Source: Capsicum annuum (lineage: Eukaryota; Streptophyta; Magnoliopsida; Solanales; Solanaceae). Taken from it: a DNA stretch of 64,000 bases. This document shows positions 12,071 through 26,300 of the stretch, piece after piece. Numbering within the stretch: the first letter of the stretch is position 1; every line of letters begins with the position of its first letter. The notes beneath the pieces were generated by a model. That model did no database searches. It saw nothing but the letters and a program-made list of their open reading frames with translations, and was not told the DNA's origin. A program made the position numbers and the translations under genes. Location: contig NC_061115.1 of the NCBI RefSeq assembly GCF_002878395.1, positions 219,693,442 to 219,757,441 on the forward strand. The letters are read 5' to 3'.

Positions 12071-15000
12071 CGTACTGTGGGCCAAAAATTAATCGGGGCA
12101 TGCCAAGAATATTAGGGATCATCCCAGTATTGACCATTTAAATTTTTGGGGCTATTTGGTTTGACAAAAGGGAAAAACGGCACAAATGGGGCATTTTCGG
12201 GTGAAATCGGTGTGCTATAGCCCATGTTTTTAAGGGTGGGCCCGAGGTTCAAGCATGCTGTGGATCGAAAATCAATAGGGGTGGGCTAGGGTGGTTGAGG
12301 ATTATCCTAGTATGGTTCATTTAAATTTTTATGGCTATTTGGGTGGACTAAAGGGTGAAACAGCGCCAGCGGGGCATTTTAGATCAAAATTAGTGTGCTA
12401 TAGCCTACAATTTCAGGGGTGGGCCCAGGGTCTGGGCGTGTTGTGGGCCGAATATTGACCGAGGCATGCCATGGAGGTTGGGGATCATATCACTGTGGTT
12501 CATTTAAATTTTAGTGGCCATTTAGGTAGACAAACGGATGAAACGGCATGAACGGGGCATTTTCGGGCAAAATTGGTTGCTATAGCCCACAGTTTAGGGG
12601 GTGGGATCGGGGTACGGGCGTGCTGTGGGCTGAAAATCAATAGGGGCATGCCAGGGAGGTTGTGGATCATCCCAGTATGGTCCGTTTAAATTTTTGTGGC
12701 ATTGAGTTGGACAAACGGGCGAAATGGCGCAAACGGGGTATTTTTGGGCAAAATCTGTATGCTATATCCCACGGTTTTGGGGGTGGGCTCAGGGTCCGAG
12801 TATGCTATGGTTCGATAATCGACCAGGGCATGCCAAGGAGGTTAAGGATCATCCTAGTATGGTCCGTTTAAATTTTCAAGGCCATATGGGTGGACAAACG
12901 GGCGAAACGGCATGAACATGGCTTGTTCAGGCAAAATTGGTATGCTATAGCCCATGGTTTCTGGGGTGGACCCAAGGTCCGATCGTGCTGTGGGCTGAAA
13001 ATTGATCGGCGCGTGCCAGGGAGGCTGGGGATCATCCCAGTATGGTCCATTTAAATTTTTGTGGACATTTGGGTGGACAAATGGGCAAAACAGCGTGAAC
13101 GGGGCATTTTCAGGCGAAATCTATGTGCTATAGCTCACGGTTTTAGGGGTGGGCTCGGGGTTCAGGCGTGTTATGGTCCAAATATCGACTGGGGCATGCC
13201 AGAAAGGTTGGAGATCGCCCAAGTGAGGTCTGTTTAAATTTTAGTGGGTATTTGGGTGGACAAACGGGCAAAATAGAGCAAACGGTGCATTTTTGGGCTA
13301 AATCGGTGTTCTATAGCCCACGTTTTCGAGGGTAGGCCCAGGGTTTGGACGTGCTGTGAGATGAAAATCAACCGGGACATGCCAAGAAGGTTGGAAATTG
13401 TCCCAGTATGTTCTATTTAAATTTTATGGTCACTTAGGTGGACAAACGGGAGAAGCGGTGTGAGCGAGCATTTTCGAGGGAAATCGGTGTTCTATAGCCC
13501 ATGCTTTCGAGGGTGGGCCTGGGTTTCGGGCGTGCTGTGGGCCAACAATCTACCGGGACATGCCAGGAAGGTTGGGGATACTCCCAGTGTGTTCTATTTA
13601 AATTTTGTTGCCACTTGGGTGGACAAACAGAAGAAGCAGCGCGAGCGGGCCATTTTCGGGAGAAATCAGTGTGCTATAGCCCACGGTTTCTGGGGTGAGG
13701 CTGAGGTCCGGGCGTACTGTGGGCCAAAAATTGACCGGGGCATGTGAGGGAGGTTGGGGATCATTTAGTGTGGTCCGTTTTAATTTTTATGGATATTTGG
13801 GAGGACAAAAGGTAAAATGATGCGAACGTGGCATTTTTGGGTGAAATCGGTGTGCTACTGCACACGGTTTTAGGGGTGGGCCCGGGGTCTAGGTGTTCTG
13901 TAGGTCAAAAATCGACCGAGGAATGACAGATAGGTTGGGTATCATCCCAGTATGGTCCGTATAAAATTTCGTTCCTATTTGGGTGGACAAACGAGCGAAA
14001 CGGCATGAACGGGGCATTTTCGGGTGAAATCAGTGGGATATAGCTCACGGTTCGAGGATGGGCCTAGGGACCGGGTATGTTGTGGGCCAAAAATTGACCG
14101 AGGTATGCCGAGGAGTTTGGGGATCATCCTAGTGTGGTCCATTTAAATTTTCGTGGCCATTTTGGTGGACAAACGGGCGAAACGGCAAAAACAGATCATT
14201 TTTAGGCGAAATCGGTGTGCTATAGTCCACGGTTTTTGGGGTGGGCCCGGTACCCTAGTATTCTTGGGGACAAAATTTGACTATAGAATGCCAGGGAGGT
14301 TGGATATAATCCCAGTGTGGTTCGTTTAAATTTTTGTGGCCATTTGGGTGGACAAACAGGCAAAACAGTGCGAACGGGGCATTTTTGGGAGAAATCGATG
14401 TGTTATAGCTTATGGTTTTGGGGATTGGCCGAGGTTTCGGGTGTGTTGTGGGCCAAAAATAGACCGAGGTATCCCAGGAAGGTGGTTGATCATCCCAGTA
14501 TGGTCTGTTTAAATTTTTGTGACCATTTGAGGGTTGGCCCGGGGTCTGAGTGTGCTGTGGGATGAAAATCAACCGAGGCGTACCAGGAAGGTTAAGGATC
14601 ATCCCAGTGTGGTTCTTTTAAATTTTACTGGCTATTTAGGTGGATAAACGGGCAAAATGGCCCAAACAGGGTGTTTTCAGACAAAATTGGTGTCCTATAG
14701 CCCATGGTTTCTGGGTGGTCCCAGGGTCTGGGCGTGCTATGGGCCAAAAATTGACCAAGGCTTGCCAGGGAGGTCGGGGATCATCCCAGTGTGGTACGTT
14801 TAAATTTTTGTGGCTATTTCAGTGGACAAATGGGTGAAACAACATGAACGACGTATTTTCAGGTGAAATCAGTGTGCTATAGCCTATGGTTTCAGGGGTG
14901 GGCAGGGGTCCGGGCTTGCTGTTGGCAAAAAATTGACCAGGGAATGCCAGGGAGGTTGGGGATCATCCTTGTGTGGTCTGTTTAAATTTTTGTGGCCATT

Positions 15001-18000
15001 TGGGTGGACAAACTAGCAAAACAGTGCTAACGGGGCATTTTTGGGCAAAATCGGTGTGCTATAGCCCATGGTTTTGGGGGTGGGCCTAGGGTCCGGATGT
15101 GCTGTGGGCCTAAAATCTACCGAGGCATTACAGGAAGGTTGGTGATCATCTCAGTGTGGTCCGTTTAAATTTTTGTGACCATTTGGGTGGACAAACGGGC
15201 AAAACGGCATGAATGGGGCATTTTTTAGCAAAATTGGTGTGCTACAGCCCACGATTTTAGGGTTGGGCTCAGGGTTTGGGCGTGCTTTGGGCAAAAAATC
15301 AACCGGGCCATGCCATGGAGGTTGAGATCATCCCAGAATGGTCCATTTCAATTTTGGTGGCCATTTAGGTGGATAAACTGGCAAAACGGCATGAACGAAG
15401 CATTTTTTAGAGAAATCGGTGTGCTATTGCCCACGGTTTTGGGGGTGGCCCTGGGTCCAGGCGTGCTGTAGGGTGAAAATCTACCAGGGTGTGCCAGGGA
15501 GGTTAGGTATCGTCCCAGTATGGTCCGTTTAAATTTTCGTGGCCATTTAGGTATAAAAATGGGTGAAACGGCATGAACGGGGCATTTTCGAGCGAAATCG
15601 GTGAGCTATAGCCCATGGTTTCGAGGGTGGGCCCGGGGTCCGGGCGTGCTGTAGGCCAAAATCTGATCAAGCCATGCCACGGAAGTTGGGGATCATTCGA
15701 GTTTGGTCTATTTAAATTTTCGTGGCCATTTAGGTGGATAAATAGGCAAAACGGCAAACGAGGCATTTTCGGGCAAAATCGATGTTCTATAGCCCACAGT
15801 TTTGAGGGTGCACCCAGGGTCCGGGCGTGCTGTGGTTCAAAAATTGATCGAGGCATGGCAGGGAGGTTTGGGATCATCCCAGTGTGGTCCATTTAAATTT
15901 TGTTTCCATTTGTGTAGACAAGTATCCAAAATAGCGCGAATGAGGCATTTTTGGGTAAAATTGGTATGCTATAGATCACGATTTCAGGGGTGAGCCCGGG
16001 GTTCGGATGTGCTGTGGGTTGAAAATCGACCAAGGCATGCCAGGGAGGTTAGGTATCATCCCTGTGTGGTCTCTTTAAATTTTTGTGGTCATTTGGTAGG
16101 ACAAATGAGTGAAACAGTGTGAATAGGGCATTTTCGGGCCAAATCGGTGTGTTATAGCCCACGGTTTCATGGGTAAGCCCGTGGTCCAGAGGTGTTATGG
16201 GTCGAATATCGACCATGTCATGCCAGGGAGGTTGAGGATCTTCCTAATATGGTTCGTTTAAAGTTTTGAGGCCATTTGGGTGGACAGACGGGCAAAACAG
16301 CGCGAACGGGTCATTTTCGGTTGAAATCGGCATGTTATAGCCCGCATTTTTAGGGGTGGGCCTGGGGTTCGAGTGTGCTGCGGACTGAAAATCAACCAGG
16401 ATAGGCCAGGGTGAATGGGGATCATCCTAATGTGGTCCGTTTAAATTTTTATGGCTATTTGGGTGGATAAACGGGGCATTTTTGGGTAAAATTGGTGAGC
16501 TATAGCCTACGGTTTTGGGGGTGGGCCTGGGGTCCGGGCGTTTTGTGGGCTAAAATTTGATCGGGCCATTCCATGGTTCGTTTCAATTTTTGTGGCCATT
16601 TAGGAGGACAAACGTGAGAAACGATGCGAATGGGGCATTTTCAGGTGAAATCAGTCAGCTATAGCCCACTGTTTTGGTGTAGGTTTGGGGTCCGACGTGC
16701 TGTGGGTAGAAAATCAATCGAGGCATGCCAGGGGGTTAAGGATGGTCCCAGTATTAACCGTTCAAATTTTAGTGGACATTTGAGTGGACAAACGGGCAAA
16801 ACGGTGCAAAAGGGGAATTTTTGAACAAAATCGGCATGCTAAAGCCCACGATTGCGGGGGTGGGCTAGGGTTCGGGCGTGCCGTAGGACTAAAATCAACC
16901 TCGGAATGCCAGAGAGTTTGGTGATCATCCCTGTGTGGTCCGTTTAAATTTTTGTGGTCATTTGGGGTGAACAAACGAGCGAAACAACGCGAACAAGGCA
17001 ATTTCGGGCAAAATCTATGTGCTATAGCCCACGGTATTGGGGGTGGGCTCGAGGTCCGAGCGTGTTGTGGGCTGAAAATCGATTGAGGCATGTCAGGGAG
17101 GTTGGGGATCATATCAGTGTGGTACGTTTAAATTTTTGTGGCCATTTGGGTCGATAAATGAGCAAAATGCCGCGAATGAGGCATTGTTTGGTGAAATCGG
17201 TGTGCTATAGCAGAAGGTTTCGGGGGTGAGCCCGGGGTCCAGGGATGCTGTAGGCCAAAAATCGACCGAGGTGTGCCAGGGAGGTTGTGGATCATTCCAG
17301 GGTGGTCCGTTCAAATTTTTGTGGCCATTTGGGTGGACAAGCGGGCGAAACAGCGTGAATGAGGCATTGTCGAGCAAATTTGGTGTGCTATAACCCACGG
17401 TTTTGGGGGTGGGCCTGGGGTCCGGGCGTGCTGTGGGACAAAAATTGATTGGGGCATGCCAAGGTAGTTATGGATCATTATAGTATGGTTCGTTTAAATT
17501 TTTGTGGCCATTTGGGTAGACAAACAGGCAAAACAGTGCGAACGAGAATTTGTCGAGAGAAATTGGTGCGCTATAGCCCATGGTTTTTTAGGTGTGCCTG
17601 GGTCCAAGCATGCTGTCAGCCAAAAATTGATCGAGGCATGCCAGGGAGGTAGGGGATCGGTCCAATGTGATCTGTTTAAATTTTTATGGCCATTTGGGTG
17701 GACAAACGGGTGAAACGGAGCGAAAGGGACATTTTCGGGCAAAATCTATGTGCTATAGCCTACGGTTTCAGTGGTGAGACCGGGTTATAGCCATGTTGTG
17801 GGTCTAAAACAGACCAGGGTGTGCCAGGGACATTGGGGATCATCCCAGTGTGGTCTGTTTAAAGTTTTGTGGCAATTTGGGTGGACAAACAGGCACAACG
17901 GCACGAACGAGGTGCGCCAGGGAGGTTGGGGAACGTCCCAGTGTTGTCCATTTAAATTTTTGTGGCCATTTGGGTTAAAAAACAGGCAAAACGGTGTGAA

Positions 18001-19499
18001 CAGGGCATTTTTGGCGAAATTAGTGTGCTATACCCCACGGTTTTGGGGGTGGGCCCTTGGTTAGGGCGTGTAGTGGGGCACTTTTGGGCAAAATTAGTGA
18101 GCTATAGCCCACGGTTAAGGGGGTGGGATAGGGGTTCAGGAATTCTGTGGGCGAAAAATCGACCAGGTCATGCCAGGGAGGTTGGGGATCGTCCCAGTGT
18201 GGTTCTTTTAAATTTTTTGGCCATTTGGGTGGACAAACGGGAGAAATGAGGTATTTTTGGGCGAAATCGGTGTGCTATAGTCCATGGTTTTAGGTGTAGG
18301 CCCGGGGTCCGGGCGCGCTGCGTACCAAAAATTGACAGGGGCATGCCAGAGAGGTTGGAGATCGTCCCAGTGTGGTTTATTTAAATTATGATGGCCATTT
18401 GTGTGAACAAACAGGCGAAATGATGCAAACAGGGCATTTTCAAGCGAAATCGGTGTTTTATTGGCCACGGTTTATGGGGTAGGCCTGGGGTCCTGGCGTG
18501 CTGTGGGCAAAAAATCTATCAGGGCATGCCAAGGAGGTTGGGGATTATCCTAGTATTGTTCGTTTAAATTTTTGTGGCTATTTTCCTGGACAAACGAGCA
18601 AAACTGCGCGAACAGGGCATTTTCAAGCGAAATCGGTATGCTATAGCCTATGGTTTTAGTGGTGGACCCGGGTTTTGGGTATGCTGTGGGCCAAAAATCA
18701 ACCAGGGTGTGCAAGGGAAGTTAGGGATCATCCCTGTGTGGTCCATTTAAATTTTAGTGGCCATTTAGGAGGACAAACGGGTGAAACGACGCTAAACAGG
18801 TCATTTTTGGATGAAATCAATGTGTTATTGCTCACGGTTTCGGGGGTTGGCCCGGGGTCTGGGCATGTTGTGGGACAAAAATCGACCGAGGTGTCCCATG
18901 GAGGTTGAAGATCATCCTAGTATGGTTCGTTTAAATTTTCGTGGCCATTTGGGTGGACAAACGGGCATAACAGCACAAACGAGGCATGTTCGGGCTAAAT
19001 TGGTGTGCTATAGCCCACGAATTTGGGGTGCGCCCTGGGTCCAGGCTTGCTATGGGCAAAAAATCGAGCAGGACTTGCTAGGAAGGTTAGGAATAATCTC
19101 ATTGTGGTCCGTTTAAATTTTCTTGGCCATTTAAGTGGACAAACGGGTGAAATAGTGTGAACGGGGCATTTTTGGGTGAAATCGATGTGTTATAGCCCAT
19201 GATTTTGGGGTAGGCCCGGGGTCAGGAAGTGTTGTGGGCTGAAAATTGACCGGGGCATGATAAGGAGGTTGGAGATTATCCTAGTGTGGTCCGTTTAAAT
19301 TTTCATGGCCATTTAGGTGGATAAACGGGCGGAACGGTGCGAATGGGGCATTTTCTGGTAAAATCTGTGTGCTATAACCCACGATTTCAAAGGTAGGCCT
19401 GGGGTCCGAGCATGCTGTGGGCCAAAAATCGACTGGAGCATGCCAGGGAGGTTGGGGATCATCCCAAAGTAGTCCATTTAAATTTTTGTGTCCATGTGA

Positions 19500-20050
19500 A
19501 TGGACAAACGGATGAAACAGTGAACGGGGCATTTTCGGGCAAAATTGGTGTGCTATAGCCCATGGTTTTGGGGGTGGGCCCGGGGTTCAGGTGTGCTATG
19601 GGCTAAAAATCAACCAGGGCATGCAAGGGTGGTTGGGGATCATCTCAGTATGGTCCGTTTAAATTTTTGGGGTAATTTGGGTGGACAAACGGATGAAACA
19701 GTGTGAATGGGGCATTTTCAGGCAAAATTGGTGTGCTATACCCCATGGTTTTGGGGGTGGGCCCGAGGTTCAGGCGTACTATGGGCCAAAAAATCAACCA
19801 AGTTATTCCAGGGTGGTTGGGGATCATCCCAGTATGGTTCATGTAAATTTTTGTGGTAATTTGGGTGGACAAACGGATGAAACAGTGCGAACGGGGCATT
19901 TTCGGGCAAAATTGGTGTGCTATAGCCCATGGTTTTGGGGGTGGGCCCAGGGTTCAGGCGTGCTATGGGCAAAAAATCAACCATGGCATGCCAGGGTGGT
20001 TGGGGATCGTCCCAGTATGGTCTGTTTAAATTTTCGTGGTGATTTGGGTG
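19500..20050 (+). repeat. Locally homogenised satellite sub-array
   Basis: Consecutive monomers share private variants: GTAATTTGGGTGGACAAACG near 19,673 and again 183 bp later, GATGAAACAGTG near 19,510, 19,693 and 19,875, and ATGCAAGGGTGG or a close variant. They are more alike than most neighbours in the window, as expected after a recent local unequal exchange of one unit. Confidence 0.75.
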
Positions 20051-22592
20051 GACAAACGGGTGAAATATTACAAATGGGTCGTTTAAGAGCGTGGGCCCAC
20101 TTTTGGGGGTAGGCTCGGGGTCCGGTTGTGTTGTAGGCCAAAAATAGACCGAGGAGTGCCACGGAGGTTACATATAATCCTAGTGCAGTTTGCTTAAATT
20201 TTGGTGGCTATTTGGGTTGAAAAACGAGCAAAACGATGTGAATGGGGCATTTTGGGCAAAATCGGTGTGCTATAGCCCACAGTTTTGGGGGTAGGCTCGG
20301 GATTCGAGAGTGTTGTGGGCTATAAATTGATTGGGGCATACCAGGAAGGTTGAGGATTGTCCCAGTGTTATCCGTTTAAATTTTCATCACCATTTGAGTG
20401 GAGAAACGGGCAAAATGGCATGAACGGGGCATTATCGGGCGAAATTGGTATGCTATAGCCCATGGTTTTGGGGGTGGGCTCGGGGTCCGAGCGTGCTATG
20501 GGATGAAAATTATTTGACGTGTGCCAGGGAGGTTAGGTATCATCCCAGTGTAGATTATTTAAATTTGTGGCCATTTGGGTGGACAAACGGGCAAAACAGC
20601 ATGAACAGGGCATTTTCGGGCAAAATCGGTGTGCTATAACCCACTAGTTCAAGGGTGGGCCCGAGGTCCGGGTGTGCTGCGAGCTAAAAATCTATAGAGG
20701 TATGCCAGGTTGGTTGGGGATCATCCCAGTATAGTTCTTTTAAATTTTCGTGGCCATTAGAATGGACAAACGTAGAAACGATGCGAACAAAGCATTTTAG
20801 GGAGAAATTAGTGTGCTATAGCCAATGGTTTCGGGGGTGGGCCCGAGGTTAGAGCGTGCTGTGGGTGAAAAATTGATCGGAGCACGCCAGGGAGGTTGGA
20901 GATCATCTCAGTGTGGTCCGTTTAAATTTTCATGGCCATTTAGGTGGACAAACGTGCGAAACGGAGCGAATGGGGCATTTTCGAACAAAATTAGTGTGTC
21001 AAAGCCCACGGTTTTGGGGGTGGGCCTGGGGTCCGAGCATACTGTGGGCTAAAAATCAATTGAGGCGTACTAGGGAGGTTTTAGATCCTCCTTGTGTAGT
21101 CAATTTAAATTTTTCTGGCCATTTGGATGGACAAACGGGTGAAACGGTGTGAACGAAGCATTTTTCGAGAAAATTCGGTGTGCTATAGCTCACAGTTTTG
21201 GGGGTGGGCCCGATGTCCGGGCGTGCTGTGGGTCAAAAATTGACTGTGGCATGCCAGTGAGGTTGGAATTATCCCAGTGTGGTCCATTTAAATTTTTGTG
21301 GCCATTTGGGTGGACAAGCTGGTACAATAGCGTGAACGAGGATTTCGGGCCAAATTGGCTTGCTACAGCCCACGATTTTGGGGGTGTACCCGGGGCTCCG
21401 GGCGTGCTATGGGCCAAAAATTGATCGAAACATACCATGGTGGTTGGGGATCATCCCGATATGGTCTGTTTAAATATTCATGGCCATTTGGGTGGACAAA
21501 CGGGAAAATCGGTGCGAATGGGGCATTTTCGGGCAAAATCGGTGTGCTATAGCCCATGATTTCGTAGGTGGGCCTGGGTCCGAGCGTGCTGTAGGCCGAA
21601 AAACAACTGGGACGTGCCAGGGAGATTAGGGATCGTTCTAGTATGGTCCGTTTAAATTTTTGTGGCCATTTGGGTGCACAAATGGGCAAAACGATGGGAA
21701 TGGGCCATTTTTGGGTGAAATAGGTGTTCTATAGCCCACGATTTCAGGGGTGGACCCAAGGTCCGGGTGTGCTATGGGCCAAAAATTGACCTAGGCATGC
21801 CAGGGAGATTGGGGATCGTCCTAGTATTGTCCATTTAAATTTTTATGGCCATTTAGGTGGACAAACGGGAGAAACAGCACAAACGGGGCATTTTCAGGCA
21901 AAATCAGTGTGCTATAACAGATGGTTTTGGGGGTGGGCCTGGGGTACGAGCATGCTGTGGGCCAACAATCGACCGATGTATGCCAGGGAGATTGGGGATC
22001 AACCCAGTGTGGTCTGTTTAAATTTTTGTGGCCGTTTGAGTGGACAAACGGGTGAAACAGCATGAATAGGGCATTTTCGGTAAAAATCAATGTCCTATTG
22101 CCTACGGTTTCAAGGGTGGCCCTGGGGTCTGGTCGTGTTGTCAGTTGAAAATCGACTGGGGCATGCCAGGGATGTTGGGGATCATCCCAGTGTGGTCCGT
22201 TTAAAGTTTCATGGCAATTTAGGTGGACAAATGGGCCAAACAGCACAAATGGGGCATTTTCGAACGAAATTGGTGTGCTATAGCCCATAGTTTCGGGGTT
22301 GGGCCTGGTGCCCGGGTGTGTTGTAGGCCAAAAATCGATCAGGGCATGCCAGGGAAGTTCAAAATTATCCCAGTATGGTCCGTTTAATTTTTTGTCTCCA
22401 TTTGGGTGGACACACAGGTGAAACATCGCAAATGGGGCATTTTTAGGCGAAATCAGAGTGCTATAGCCCACGATTTTGGGGGTGGACTTGGGGTACGGGC
22501 ATGCTGTGGGCCAAAAATCAATCGAGGTGTGCTAGGGAGGTTGGGGATCATCCCAGTGTGGTCCATTTAAATTTTTGTGGCCATTTGGGTGG

Positions 22593-22597
22593 ACAAA
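22593..22597. repeat. Left target-site duplication (ACAAA)
   Basis: ACAAA, part of the satellite landmark GGTGGACAAAC, precedes the solo LTR and is repeated exactly at 23378-23382. Confidence 0.88.
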
Positions 22598-23377
22598 TGA
22601 TATGAGAGAGACTAGGAACTCACAAAATAACACTAAAACAGTCCACTCAACAAGGCACAAACCGAGGACCCTTTGAGAGCTAGTTTCAGCCAAGAACAAG
22701 AATAAAAGTTTCAAAAGTTAACAAGGTGTTGGTGACACCAAAATCAGCCAACCAATCTAAGTTACAACACAATATAATGAACAACGAAGAACAACGACAA
22801 TGTTATAAGAAGACAACACCACACGACTTACAACACAAGATACAAACTACTACAAGATGAAAACAAACAAAATGATAGATAGTTAGACAAAGGTGGTATA
22901 AATCCCAGTAACCAAAGAGTACATAAAACTCTAAGACCCCTAACACCTCCACACACGATCACATAACTCTTACGATGATACAATCAAAGATTCCACCACT
23001 CAAGCACCAAGGTTTCTCAAAAACAAATAATTACAAGATATTTCACCCTTGAATTGCTATCCTAGTTACAAGTTTTGGTTTGCCTCAAGTAGAGAGAGGA
23101 CTTTGGTGTTTCAAATGTCAAGTCTTACAACAATAATCAGCTAAGCCTCAAAATAACTATCTTGTTCTATATATATTACATAACAATTTAGACCTAAAAT
23201 GACAAAAGTGCCCCTTAATGAAAAGCCTTCAAAGGCCACCCCTCTAGTGTAGCAAATAAGAAAATGGGTGGCTTTGGGTGTGTCTTTGGTCCATCTCACG
23301 TCTCAACATTAAACTTCCTAGGATGATAATTTGCTGCACTTGTACACACGTTGATCTTCAAAGTCGCACTTGTATCA
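22598..23377 (-). mobile_element. Solo LTR, related to the element at 5.4-9.6 kb
   Basis: A 780-bp non-satellite segment starts TGATATGAGAG and ends CTTGTATCA, with TGATA/TATCA inverted ends and perfect 5-bp duplications. There is no interior or second LTR, so this is a solo LTR, normally produced by recombination between the two LTRs of one element. It shares ordered patches with the LTRs at 5.4 and 8.8 kb: AACAGTCCACT near the start, GATTCCACC followed by CTCAAG, and ATCCTAGTTACA. It is much too diverged to be the same subfamily. The minus orientation is inferred from this alignment and from a TATA-like run on the minus strand. No gene is seen in it. Confidence 0.88.
23167..23178 (-). promoter_or_regulatory. 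Putative TATA box in the solo LTR
   Basis: The minus strand reads TAATATATATAG, about 200 bp into the LTR. That is close to the position of the TATA-like box in the related LTR at 9355-9364. Confidence 0.45.
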
Positions 23378-23382
23378 ACAAA
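23378..23382. repeat. Right target-site duplication (ACAAA)
   Basis: Exact copy of the left duplication. The satellite resumes directly after it in the correct phase. Confidence 0.88.
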
Positions 23383-26300
23383 CATAGGAAACAGCACGAA
23401 TGGGGCATTTTTGGGTGAAATCGATGTGATATAGCCCACAGTTTTGGGGGTGGACCCAGCGTTCGGGCGTGCTGTGGGTCAAAAATCAACCGAAATACAC
23501 CAGGAAGGTTGCGGATCATCCCAGTGTTGTTCGTTTAAATTTTTGTGGCCATTTGGGCGGACAAATGGGCAAAACAGCATGAATGGGGCATTTTTAGGAA
23601 AAATCATAGTGCACTAGCCCACGGTTTTGGGGGTGGGCCTGGGGTCCGTGCGTACTGTTGGCTGAAAATCGATCGAGGCGTGTCAGAGAGGTTGGGGATC
23701 ATACCAGTGTAGTCCATTTAAATTTTTGTGGTTATTTGGGTGAACAAACAGATAAAACAATGCGAATGGGGAATTTTCGAGCAAAATCGGTCTGATATAG
23801 CCCACGGTTTCGAGGGTAGGCTCGGAGTCCGCACGTGCTGTGAGCCAAAAATTGACCGGGGTATTTTTATGGTCATTTAGGTGGACAAAAAGGAGAAACA
23901 GTGCAAACAGGGCATTTTCAAGCAAAATCGATGTGCTATAGCCCATGGTTTTAGGGGTGGGCCCGAGTCTGGGCGTGCTACAGGTCAAAAATTGACCAGG
24001 GCATGCCAGGGAGTTTAGAGATCATCCTAGTATTGTCTGTTTAAATTTTTGTGGCCATTTGGGTGGACAAACAGGCAAAACAACGCGAATGGGGCATTTT
24101 TGGGCAAAATTAGTGTGTTATACCCCACGGTTTCGGAGGTGGGCTTAGGGTTCGGGCGTCATGTGGGCCAAAAATCATTCGAGGAGTGCCAAGAAGGTTA
24201 AAAATAGTCCTAGTGTGGTCGGTTTAAATTTTTGTGGCCATTTGATTAAACAAACGGGTGAAATGGTGCAAATGGGGCATTTTAGGGCTAAATCGGTGTG
24301 CTATAGCCCACGGTTTTGGGGGTTGGCCCGAGGTTCGGGTGTGCTGTGGGCCAAAAATTGATCGGGGCATGTCAGCGATATTGGGGATCATCCCAAAGTG
24401 GTCCGTTTAAATTGTTGTGGCTATTTGGGTGGATAAATGACCGAAATAAGGCATTTTCGAGCGAAATCAGTATTCTATAGTCCATGGTTTTGGGGGTAGG
24501 CTCGGGGTCTGGGCGTACTGTGTGCCAAAAATCAATTAGGGCATGCCAGGGAGGTTGGGGATCGTCCCAGTGATATCTGTTTAAATTTCCATGGCCATTT
24601 AGGTGGACAAATGAGCAAAATGGTGCGAACAGGGCATTTTCAGGCAAAATTGGTATGCTATAGCCCACGGTTTTAGTGGATGGGCCCGGGGTCCGGGCGT
24701 GCTGTGTGCCAAAAATTAACTGAGGCATGCCAGGGAGGTTGGGGATCGTCCCAGTGTGGTCCATTTAAATTTTTGTGGCCATTTGGGTAGAAAAACGGGT
24801 AAAACAATGCAAACGGGCCATTTTTGGGTTAAATCGGTGTGTTATAACCCACTGTTTTGGGGTTTGGCCAGGATTCCGGGCGTGCTGTGGGCCAAATATC
24901 AAACGACGTGTGCCAAGGAGGTTAAAGATCGTCCTAATATGGTCCATTTAAATTTTCGTGGCTATTTGGGTAGACAAACGGGCGAAACAACATGAATGGA
25001 GCATTTTCAGGCAAAATTGGTGTGCTATAGCCCACGGTTTTGTGGGTGGGCCAGAGGTCCGAGCGTACTGTAGGTCAAAAATTGATCGGGGCGTGCTAGA
25101 GAGGTTAGGGATCATCTCAGTGTGGTCCGTTTAAACTATCATGGCTATTTCAGCAGACAAACGTGCAAAATGACGTGAACTGGGCATTTTTGGGCAAAAT
25201 TGGTGTGCTATAGCATACGGTTTCAGGGGTGGGTCCAGGGTTTAGGTGTGCTATGGGCCAAAAATCAACAGGGGCATGCAAGGGTTGTTAGGGATCATCT
25301 CAGTGTGATTCGTTTTAATTTTCATGGCTATTTGGGTGGACAAATGGGCGAAATCGCACAGAAAAGTGTATTTTTAGGCAACATCGATGTGCTATAGCCC
25401 ACGGTTTTTTGAGACTTGGGGTCCGAGCGTGATGTATGCCATAAATTGACCAAATCATGCCAGGGAGGGTGGGGATCATCCTAGTGTGGTCCATTTAAAT
25501 TTTCGTGGCCATTTGGGTGTTCAAACGGGCGAAATGATGTGAATGGGGTGTTTTCGGTTGATATAAGTGTTTTATAACCCACGATTTCAGGGTTGGTCCT
25601 GGGGTCTAGGCGTGCTTTGGGATAAAAATTGACCGGGGATTTCCAGGGAAGTTGGAGATCATCCCATTGTTGTTCGTTTAAATTTTCGTGGCTATTTGGG
25701 TGGACAAAAGCTGAAATAGTGCGAACGGGGTATTTACGGGTGAAATTGGTATGCTATAGCCCACGGTTTTAGGGGTGGGCCAGGGGTCCGGGCATGCTAT
25801 TGGTCAAAAATCTACTGGGGCATGCTTGGGAGGTTGGGGATCATCCCAGTGTGGTCAATTTAAATTTTCGTGGCCATTTGGGTGGACAAACTAGCTAAAT
25901 GGCGCGAACGAGGCATTTTCGAGAAAAATTGATGTGCTATCGCCCATGGTTTCGAGGGTGGGCCAGGGGTCTGGGTGTGCTGTGGGCCAAAGATCAACCA
26001 GGGCATGCCTGGGTGGTTGGGGATCATCCCAGTGTGGTCCGTTTAAATTTTTACCCCATTTGGGTGGACAAATGGGCAAAACAATGCGAACGGGGTATTT
26101 CGAGCAATATCGGTGGGCCAGGGGTCCAGCCGTGCAGTGGGCTAAAAATTAACCAAGGGATGCCAGGGAGGTTTGGGTTCGTTCGAGTGTGGTCCGTTTA
26201 AATTTTCATGGCCATTTCGGTATACAAACGAGCGAAATGAACCGAATAGGGCATTTTCGGGTGAAATAGGTATGCTATAGCCTACGGTTTCAGGGATGGG

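Larger units (their letters stand above)
9558..22597 (+). repeat. 183-bp satellite array, block 2
   Basis: About 71 monomers in the same direction and with the same landmark order as block 1. Several monomers are internally shortened: near 14,525 (ATTTGAGGGTTGG joins two parts of the unit), 16,470 (AAACGGGGCATT), 17,910 (GAACGAGGTGCGCC) and 18,070 (TAGTGGGGCACTTTT). Monomers at 13,440 and 13,610 share a private variant (GTGTTCTATTTAAATTT with AGAAGC). No gene is supported. Open frames on either strand are satellite translations. Confidence 0.97.

Noticed and set aside
22532..22714. Minus-strand frame crossing the satellite/solo-LTR border
   Set aside because: It is a chimera of LTR and satellite sequence created by the insertion.
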